DNA of 5,799 nt from positions 1 through 5,799 of the forward strand of contig ONXY01000513.1 in assembly GCA_900321945.1 (NCBI GenBank). The letters run 5' to 3'. Shown one piece after another: positions 1 through 4,462 of this stretch. Positions within the stretch are counted from its first letter, which is position 1. Every line of letters starts with the position of its first letter. The position numbers and the translations under genes were made by a program. Under the pieces are notes generated by a model that saw only the letters and a program-made list of their open reading frames with translations, had not been told where the DNA came from and did not search any database. The DNA is from an uncultured Eubacteriales bacterium (GTDB taxonomy: Bacteria > Bacillota_A > Clostridia > Christensenellales > Aristaeellaceae).

Positions 1-4
1 ATAA

Positions 5-46
5 AAAAACACCGCTCTGCCGAACGGCCGCATGAGCGGTGTTTTT
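5..46 (-). terminator. Rho-independent terminator after the flavin reductase gene
   Basis: Two 13-nt arms (5-17 and 34-46) are perfectly complementary around a 16-nt loop, with a GC-rich core (CACCGCTC/GAGCGGTG). On the minus strand the stem runs into a T tract (A run at 3-9 on the plus strand), which is the classical intrinsic terminator layout. It lies 65 nt past the flavin reductase stop. The A/T tails are on both sides, so it could also stop plus-strand transcription entering from the left, for example from a convergent gene outside the window. Confidence 0.9.
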
Positions 47-111
47 CCGGTACCGGGTCCGGGGACGCGGCGGGAGCCGTTATGCGGTCCCGCGGAAGGT
101 GCCTCCGGTCC

Positions 112-684
112 TTACTGTTTCATCAGTCCGGCTCCGGCGTTCCACGCTTTGCCGACCTGATCTCCGGAGATATAGTATCCGTGCCTGAACTGATCAAAGA
201 TCAATGCCTTCAGTTTTGCGGGATCCACCCTTCCCTTTTCATCCAGGACGGCTTCCTCAGCGGCGGCGTTGACGATCTTCCCTACGATCGCGTACATGTT
301 TTCGGTATTGATAACCTCCGCCAGTTCGCATTCCATTACAACCGGGAATTCCTCTATAACGGGCGCGTTTACAAATTCGCTCTTCGCCGCGTGATATCCG
401 GTGCGCTCAAACTTGTCCGCCATTTTGTTGCCGGACGCGATGCCGAAGAAGTCGGCGGCGTCCATATGGGCCTGGTCCGCCAGCGCGACGGTGAATGCTT
501 TTGTTTTCAGCAGATTCCGGGTTGTCCTGTGGTCTTCGTCAATGAACAGCGCGATCTTGTCCATGGCGCAGATCATGCCCCAGGCGGCGTTCATGACGTT
601 GACCTTTCCGGTTTCATCGTACGCGGCTACCATCAGAACAGGCATCGGATAAACGGCCTGAACAACCCCGAGATTCTTCTTCAT
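112..684 (-). CDS. Flavin reductase family protein (FMN-binding split barrel)
   Basis: The 190-residue product matches the flavin reductase-like family, small split-barrel proteins that bind FMN and either reduce free flavin with NAD(P)H or act as flavin-carrying partners. Family-like stretches are the N-terminal PMPVLMVAAYDETGKVNVM (residues 13-31), the T..N...T..F.VALA segment (54-69), SGNKMADKFERTGY (84-97) and PVIEEFPVVMECELAEV (108-124). No signal peptide or membrane segment is present, so it is cytoplasmic. The start was set at 684 because AGGAGG (694-699) lies 9 nt upstream. The in-frame ATG at 708 would put that Shine-Dalgarno inside the gene. It has its own promoter (730-758) and terminator (5-46), so it is probably monocistronic. 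Its electron acceptor cannot be told from sequence. Family assignment is firm, exact reaction open. Confidence 0.87.
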   Translation of the reverse strand: MKKNLGVVQAVYPMPVLMVAAYDETGKVNVMNAAWGMICAMDKIALFIDEDHRTTRNLLKTKAFTVALADQAHMDAADFFGIASGNKMADKFERTGYHAAKSEFVNAPVIEEFPVVMECELAEVINTENMYAIVGKIVNAAAEEAVLDEKGRVDPAKLKALIFDQFRHGYYISGDQVGKAWNAGAGLMKQ

Positions 685-693
685 GGTTCTCTT

Positions 694-699
694 CCTCCT
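694..699 (-). promoter_or_regulatory. Shine-Dalgarno site that fixes the flavin reductase start
   Basis: A perfect AGGAGG on the minus strand sits 9 nt before the ATG at 684. It lies downstream of the alternative in-frame ATG at 708, so it supports the shorter reading of the gene. Confidence 0.8.
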
Positions 700-729
700 G
701 AAATACATGTTTTCCGTTCCGGTCTGTAC

Positions 730-758
730 ATTTTATCACGCTTCGGAAGCCGGAACAA
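730..758 (-). promoter_or_regulatory. Extended -10 promoter for the flavin reductase gene
   Basis: On the minus strand TTGTTC (753-758) is followed after exactly 17 nt by TAAAAT (730-735), which is preceded by TGA. This gives an extended -10 of TGATAAAAT. Transcription would start near 723, leaving a 5' leader of roughly 40 nt before the ATG at 684. No clear operator was seen around it. Confidence 0.7.
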
Positions 759-791
759 GCGCCGTCCCGGAGAATGCAGCGCTTTGCCGCG

Positions 792-850
792 GCGGAAAAC
801 ACCGGCCGTCCGTTTTCCCGAAACCGGGCCGGACTGCCGGTGTTCTCCGC
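792..850 (-). terminator. Nested 59-nt hairpin ending the ohrR unit, possible weak terminator
   Basis: Arms 792-806 and 836-850 pair over 15 positions with one mismatch. Inside them 808-812 pairs with 830-834, and CCCG/CGGG (817-820, 825-828) close around an AAAC loop. The structure starts 5 nt after the membrane-protein stop on the minus strand, as a terminator would. There is no T tract beyond the stem. The only T run is TTTT within the 3' arm, so termination would be weak or need Rho; an RNA-stabilising 3' end is an alternative. Confidence 0.5.
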
Positions 851-855
851 GCATG

Positions 856-1545
856 TCATACGTTTTTCCGGCCGGTCTTTCCGATCCTGTCGGCGACGGC
901 CAGATAGCATCGGCCTGTTATGAGCAGAAACAGCAGGATGGCGAGTATCCACCACACGCACCCCATATAGGGCAGTTCAGCCGTAAAGCCAAAGGCTCCC
1001 GCGGGGCTTCCCCAGTTCAGAAAGAAATAAGGATAAGACTGCCCTTTCGCGAACTCCCATCCGTTCACGTATCCGATCCCGGCGTATATGGCGTACAGAA
1101 GCGGCGGAATGATTACATAAATCACGCTCTTCCTTTTGATCTCCGTTCCCGGCGCGGTCACGAAAAAATCCGCGACGGCGGCTGCCGGGACGACAAGATG
1201 AGTAAGGGTGTTGGGCAGGCTCCACGCCGCCTGTCCGAGCAGGGGGGCAAGCAGCACCGCAAACACGGCCCCGGTGAGCGTGATGGAAACGGCGCCGGCC
1301 AGTTTTACAGCAAGCCACGCGCCGCTTGCGGCTTTACCGCTCAGCAGAAGATAAAGACCGGTCAGACTGATCAGCGCCGCGGCAATATTGGACTGAATCG
1401 TAAAGTACATGAACACCCTGCTGCCGCCCATGAAACTGTTTCTGCCCGCGAAAGCGCTCAGGATCGTGCCCGCGGCCGCGGAGACAGTCACAATAAGCTT
1501 CAGCGCGATGCCGGCCGCTTTTCTGGCCTGTGATATCGGTTTCAT
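856..1545 (-). CDS. Pr6Pr family six-helix membrane protein (AIG1/FAR-17a-like)
   Basis: The 229-residue product is strongly hydrophobic with about six membrane helices, near residues 11-33, 44-69, 77-103, 112-129, 140-160 and 193-213, and a positively charged C-terminal tail. The motifs YFTIQSN (47-53), LTHLVVP (114-120) and SYPYFFL (170-176) are those of the bacterial Pr6Pr group, related to animal AIG1/ADTRP. In the animal enzymes a membrane Thr and a His hydrolyse fatty acid esters of hydroxy fatty acids. By my alignment Thr49 and His116 fall at those positions. Activity in bacteria is not established, so function here is inference. The start at 1545 is backed by GGGGAG (1554-1559) 8 nt upstream. 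It lies 40 nt downstream of the peroxidase gene with no terminator or promoter visible between, so it is probably co-transcribed with it. Confidence 0.82.
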   Translation of the reverse strand: MKPISQARKAAGIALKLIVTVSAAAGTILSAFAGRNSFMGGSRVFMYFTIQSNIAAALISLTGLYLLLSGKAASGAWLAVKLAGAVSITLTGAVFAVLLAPLLGQAAWSLPNTLTHLVVPAAAVADFFVTAPGTEIKRKSVIYVIIPPLLYAIYAGIGYVNGWEFAKGQSYPYFFLNWGSPAGAFGFTAELPYMGCVWWILAILLFLLITGRCYLAVADRIGKTGRKNV

Positions 1546-1585
1546 GTCACCATCTCCCCGGTCGGAACGCGGACATGCGGACCGC

Positions 1586-2131
1586 TTACAGAGCGGCGGC
1601 CACCGCCGCTTTCACTTCGCCCATATCCACAGTGGGCTCGAAACGGGCAATGACTTTGCCTTCGCGGTCGATCAGGAACTTCGTGAAGTTCCATCCGACG
1701 TAGGTTTTATCGCCGTATTTCTTATTGTTCATGGCGGCAAACGTGTTCAGCGCGGCGTTCTTCAGTCCCTTGCCGAAGCCCTCAAAAGGTTTCTCAGAGG
1801 CAAGAAATGCGAACAGCGGATCGGCGGTCTCCCCGTTCACGTCGATCTTCGCGAACTGCGGAAACTCCGTGCCGAATTTAAGCGTGCAGAATTCGTGGAT
1901 TTCGTCGGCGTTCCCGGGAGCCTGGCCTGCAAACTGATTGCAGGGGAAGTCCAGAATCTCGAAGCCGCGGTCCCGCAGCTCCTTATACATCGCTTCGAGA
2001 GGCTCATAATGCGGGGTGAAGCCGCAACCGGTCGCCGTGTTGACAATCAGCAGAACCTTGCCCTGATACTCCGACAGGCTGACTTCATGCCCCTGCCTGT
2101 CCTTCACCGTAAAATCGTAGACTGTTTTCAT
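1586..2131 (-). CDS. Glutathione peroxidase family thiol peroxidase (probably thioredoxin-dependent)
   Basis: The 181-residue product is a full-length GPx-fold enzyme that reduces hydrogen peroxide and organic or lipid hydroperoxides in the cytoplasm. The catalytic tetrad is present: Cys36 in NTATGCGFTPHY, Gln70 in FPCNQFAGQ, and Trp147-Asn148 in GWNFTKFL. The active residue is Cys, not selenocysteine. Cys82 in the FCTLKFGTEFP segment matches the resolving cysteine of the two-Cys, thioredoxin-recycled GPx enzymes, so thioredoxin rather than glutathione is the likely reductant; this fits bacteria that lack glutathione. Small departures from the usual motifs are TG before Cys36 (often SK) and GQAPG for GQEPG. 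The ATG overlaps the ohrR stop as ATGA, with AAGGAG (2139-2144) 7 nt upstream inside ohrR, implying translational coupling. Expression should follow OhrR derepression. Confidence 0.95.
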   Translation of the reverse strand: MKTVYDFTVKDRQGHEVSLSEYQGKVLLIVNTATGCGFTPHYEPLEAMYKELRDRGFEILDFPCNQFAGQAPGNADEIHEFCTLKFGTEFPQFAKIDVNGETADPLFAFLASEKPFEGFGKGLKNAALNTFAAMNNKKYGDKTYVGWNFTKFLIDREGKVIARFEPTVDMGEVKAAVAAAL

Positions 2132-2601
2132 TCCGATACTCCTTCCGTTTTCCTGTCGTAATGGTTTTTCTGATTTCCCAGCAGTTCGTACAGCAGAGCG
2201 TACAGCGTCCGCGCCTTTTCAGGAGGCAGATCGATGCAGCCTGCCACACGGCCGGGAATATCCTTCGCTTTTTCCTGCAGAGCCCTTCCCGCTTCCGTCA
2301 GCGTAATCTCAACGATACGGTCGTCCCTCCGGCACCGCCGTCTTTCCACATAACCGGCCTGCTCCATCTTCTTCAGCAGGGGGGAAAGCGTACCGTTGTC
2401 GAGCATCAGCCTTTCGCCGATTTCGGTGACGGATACCCCGTCCTTCTCCCACAGAACCAGAAAGACGATGTACTGCGTGTAGGTCAGTCCCAGCGGCTTC
2501 AGCCAGGGAGTGTACAGGCCCGTCACGTTCCGCGCGGCGGCGTAAAGAGGAAAACACAGCTGATTGGCAAGCTTCATGTTCTCCCGGTAATCGTTGTCCA
2601 T
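2128..2601 (-). CDS. ohrR: OhrR-type MarR family peroxide-sensing repressor
   Basis: This 157-residue winged-helix protein belongs to the OhrR branch of MarR regulators, dimeric repressors released from DNA when an N-terminal cysteine is oxidised by organic hydroperoxide. Seen directly: NQLCFPLYAAAR with Cys16; Tyr30 and Tyr41, matching the tyrosines that contact the reactive Cys15 of Bacillus subtilis OhrR (Tyr29, Tyr40); the recognition helix LDNGTLSPLLKKME (67-80); and a wing with RRRCRRDDR (87-95). Extra cysteines are Cys90 in the wing and Cys122, the latter close to where two-Cys OhrR proteins carry their resolving cysteine. The start at 2601 has AAGGAGGAG just upstream. The longer in-frame ATG at 2643 is excluded because it lies upstream of the -10 box at 2634-2639. 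It overlaps the peroxidase gene by 4 nt and probably represses its own unit. Confidence 0.93.
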   Translation of the reverse strand: MDNDYRENMKLANQLCFPLYAAARNVTGLYTPWLKPLGLTYTQYIVFLVLWEKDGVSVTEIGERLMLDNGTLSPLLKKMEQAGYVERRRCRRDDRIVEITLTEAGRALQEKAKDIPGRVAGCIDLPPEKARTLYALLYELLGNQKNHYDRKTEGVSE

Positions 2602-2603
2602 GG

Positions 2604-2612
2604 CTCCTCCTT
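2604..2612 (-). promoter_or_regulatory. Shine-Dalgarno site that fixes the ohrR start
   Basis: AAGGAGGAG on the minus strand ends 2 nt before the ATG at 2601, with its AGGAGG core 4 nt away. It selects this start over the ATG at 2643, which would add 14 residues read from promoter DNA. Confidence 0.75.
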
Positions 2613-2618
2613 CCTCGC

Positions 2619-2645
2619 ATTTGATACAAACATATTTTATCAAAT
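2619..2645. promoter_or_regulatory. Candidate OhrR operator, 27-bp palindrome over -10 and +1
   Basis: Perfect 8-nt inverted arms ATTTGATA (2619-2626) and TATCAAAT (2638-2645) flank an 11-nt centre, with two further matching pairs inside. The site covers the -10 box (2634-2639) and the likely start point near 2627, where a bound MarR dimer would block transcription. It does not match the TACAATT/AATTGTA box known for Bacillus OhrR, so assignment to OhrR rests on position and symmetry. Confidence 0.65.
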
Positions 2646-2662
2646 ATAATTTGGTTCGTCAA
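2634..2662 (-). promoter_or_regulatory. Promoter of the ohrR-peroxidase unit
   Basis: On the minus strand TTGACG (2657-2662) is followed after exactly 17 nt by TAAAAT (2634-2639), which is preceded by TGA, forming an extended -10. This is close to the sigma-A consensus. The expected start point near 2627 leaves a leader of about 25 nt before the ohrR ATG. Confidence 0.85.
2641..2653. promoter_or_regulatory. Second small palindrome in the ohrR promoter spacer
   Basis: CAAAT and ATTTG arms flank a 3-nt centre (ATA) between the -35 and -10 boxes. It shares the CAAAT half with the 27-bp palindrome beside it, so the two sites overlap by 5 nt. It may be a second or alternative repressor contact, although such a short AT-rich match could be chance. 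Confidence 0.4.
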
Positions 2663-2689
2663 GACCCCGCGCAAAAAAAACTGAAGTAG

Positions 2690-2725
2690 AAAAACCGGCT
2701 TCCGGTATCGGGACCGGCATCGGTT
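2690..2725 (-). terminator. Terminator-like hairpin upstream of the ohrR promoter
   Basis: An inner stem CCGGT/ACCGG (2702-2706 with 2713-2717) and an outer stem AACCG/CGGTT (2693-2697 with 2721-2725) are separated by small interior loops. On the minus strand the structure runs into TTTTT (A run at 2690-2694). It lies between the stronger terminator at 2821-2855 and the ohrR promoter, so it would back up insulation of ohrR from readthrough. Confidence 0.5.
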
Positions 2726-2820
2726 ATGAATAAAACGATCCGGAAAGGCAAAGAACCCGGAACGCGGATCCTTCAGGAAGCAGCCTGCGGCGGATCCCAG
2801 CAGCCAGCTTTATTGCGTGT

Positions 2821-2855
2821 AAAAAACGCGGAAGCCTGTTTTACAGGTTTCCGCG
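2821..2855 (-). terminator. Rho-independent terminator of the ATPase-esterase unit
   Basis: Thirteen-nt arms (2827-2839 and 2843-2855) pair with a single mismatch around a 3-nt loop. On the minus strand the stem is followed directly by TTTTTT (A run 2821-2826). It lies 56 nt beyond the esterase stop. Confidence 0.9.
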
Positions 2856-2911
2856 CTTTGGATTTCCCTGCGGGCCCGGGACAGGACGCAGTCGTCCGCC
2901 CCTTCCGCTTT

Positions 2912-4435
2912 TCAGAGGACTGATCTGATAATGCCCGGCCTGGCCGGAATGCCCGCGCTGTTCCGGAGATTGACCTCATAGTAGTCCGTACAAGCGAGAC
3001 GGACTTCCGTCGGAACCGCCGGGTGGAAGCTCTCGCAGAACACCGCCACCCTGTCTCCTTCCGCCTCGCAGCGCAGAATATTGACCGGGTAGCCATTCTG
3101 ATAGATTTCCAGCGCGTTCACCACCGGGCCGTCCAGGACCAGGCCGTCCCCCGCGTAATCGAAGTCTATGTCAATTCCGGACCGGCCGGCTGTGATGCTT
3201 CGCATTCTCGGCGCCTCGCACAGAACCTTCTCCCCGTAGACATAGTGTTCCGCCAGGAGCGCCAGTCTTTTCCCGACAGGCCGTTTGTTTTTGGGATGAA
3301 TATCCCATTCCATGCCGGCGTCCGTAATCACAGCCATCGCCGTCCGGCTGACGTTGTCAGCGGTCCACTGCTGCGCTGCCCTGATTTCCGGCCACCTGGT
3401 TCCGGTACAGGCCAGCCACCGGCGGAAAGGCGCAAGCTGGACAAAAAGAAACGGCAGCTCTTCCTGCCAGATCGCTCTCCAGCTGTAAATCAAAGCGGGA
3501 AAAACCTTATCGTACAGTTCAGCCTTTGCGTCGTCCGCTTCCCCCTGATACCACAGGACGCCCCTGACCGTATACGGCGCAACCTGCGTGAGCATGGACT
3601 TGTACAGTCCGCAGGGCCGCCATTCATGCAGCGGGCCGATCACAGGCGGGCTGAGCGTATCTCCTTTTCCAAGCGCCGAAGCCTTCTCCTGTATTTCATC
3701 CGATGAGTATCCGATCTGCAGGATATCGTACATCGGTTCGGCAAACCAGTCCGTATGAAAGTTTTCCGCATTCTGCCGGAACTCGCGGCAGTATGCTTCC
3801 GTATCCATGGAATCAAGCGTTTTCTGATAGTCATCCAGCCAGGCGCGCCCGAACCGGGCCACCGTTTCCACAGGCATCCACGCGCAGGCGGGTGATCCGC
3901 CCCAGTTGCACCCGATGATCCCGACGGGGACGCTGTACCGTTCATACAGGCTTCGGGCAAAATAGTATCCTACCGCAGAGAAGCGTTCGAGCTGGTCCGG
4001 TTCATCCTTCCTCCAGAACCCGTAACAGGCGCCGTAATCAGCCTCGCGGATCTGGCCCGGATAGGACACCTTCGGATAATCAAAGAACCGGATATCCCGG
4101 CAGTTTCTTTTCCTTTCCTCCTCCAGGCCCCGGTCGTAGCGCATTGCAAATTCCATGTTGGACTGGCCACCGGCAAGCCATACCTCGCCGACAGCCACAT
4201 CCCGGATATGCAGCTCCTCTCCCTCTGACGAAAGGACCATTTCCTCCGAAGCAGACGCGCGGAACGGTCCGCAGCACACGCGCCACCGGCCGTTCGCGTC
4301 CGCGATGCAGTCCGCTGTCAGGTTCTGCATGGCTACGCGCACGGACGCGCCCGCCCCGGCGGTTCCCCATATAAACACGGGCCTGTCCCGCTGAATGACC
4401 GCTCCGTCCCTGAAAAGCGCCGCTGTCTCCAGCAT
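2912..4435 (-). CDS. Sialate O-acetylesterase (SASA) family SGNH hydrolase, intracellular
   Basis: The 507-residue protein is a carbohydrate esterase-type SGNH hydrolase of the sialate O-acetylesterase/DUF303 family, which removes O-acetyl groups from sugars. Visible blocks in order are an N-terminal beta-rich region (about 1-80), GGQSNME with nucleophile Ser92, GYYFARSLYER (156-166), GCNWGGSPACAW (175-186) with the oxyanion Asn177, RGVLWYQGEAD (291-301), and the Asp378/His380 pair in DIHPKNK, then a C-terminal beta-rich region (about 405-507). No signal peptide or membrane segment is seen, unlike many secreted members, so it should act on imported sugars. The ATG at 4435 has GGAGGA (4443-4448) 7 nt upstream. 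It starts 27 nt after the ABC ATPase gene with no terminator between, implying one transcript. The substrate may be an acetylated hemicellulose or pectin sugar rather than sialic acid, and sequence alone cannot decide. Confidence 0.9.
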   Translation of the reverse strand: MLETAALFRDGAVIQRDRPVFIWGTAGAGASVRVAMQNLTADCIADANGRWRVCCGPFRASASEEMVLSSEGEELHIRDVAVGEVWLAGGQSNMEFAMRYDRGLEEERKRNCRDIRFFDYPKVSYPGQIREADYGACYGFWRKDEPDQLERFSAVGYYFARSLYERYSVPVGIIGCNWGGSPACAWMPVETVARFGRAWLDDYQKTLDSMDTEAYCREFRQNAENFHTDWFAEPMYDILQIGYSSDEIQEKASALGKGDTLSPPVIGPLHEWRPCGLYKSMLTQVAPYTVRGVLWYQGEADDAKAELYDKVFPALIYSWRAIWQEELPFLFVQLAPFRRWLACTGTRWPEIRAAQQWTADNVSRTAMAVITDAGMEWDIHPKNKRPVGKRLALLAEHYVYGEKVLCEAPRMRSITAGRSGIDIDFDYAGDGLVLDGPVVNALEIYQNGYPVNILRCEAEGDRVAVFCESFHPAVPTEVRLACTDYYEVNLRNSAGIPARPGIIRSVL

Positions 4436-4462
4436 TTCCGTCTCCTCCGGTTTCCCCAGTCC

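Noticed and set aside
685..708. N-terminal extension of the flavin reductase from the ATG at 708
   Set aside because: The AGGAGG lies between this ATG and the one at 684, and the added residues do not resemble the family.
82..1533. A 483-codon plus-strand open frame
   Set aside because: It lies antisense to the flavin reductase and Pr6Pr genes, crosses their intergenic hairpin and promoter, has no ribosome binding site, and reads as a low-complexity Arg/Gly/Pro-rich product with no family motif. It is a by-product of GC-rich codon use on the other strand.
1409..2161. A 250-codon plus-strand open frame across the Pr6Pr-peroxidase junction
   Set aside because: It is antisense to two well-identified genes and has no recognisable domain.
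2602..2643. N-terminal extension of OhrR from the ATG at 2643
   Set aside because: The ATG at 2643 is upstream of the -10 box (2634-2639), so it would not be on the transcript. The ATG at 2601 has a strong ribosome binding site and gives the normal OhrR N-terminus.
2764..2797. Direct repeat of GCGGATCC (2764-2771 and 2790-2797)
   Set aside because: It is a short, isolated repeat with no third copy or associated structure, and is compatible with chance in GC-rich DNA.
2726..2923. A 65-codon plus-strand frame in the intergenic region
   Set aside because: It runs through the terminator at 2821-2855 and into the end of the esterase gene, with no Shine-Dalgarno and no protein-like pattern.
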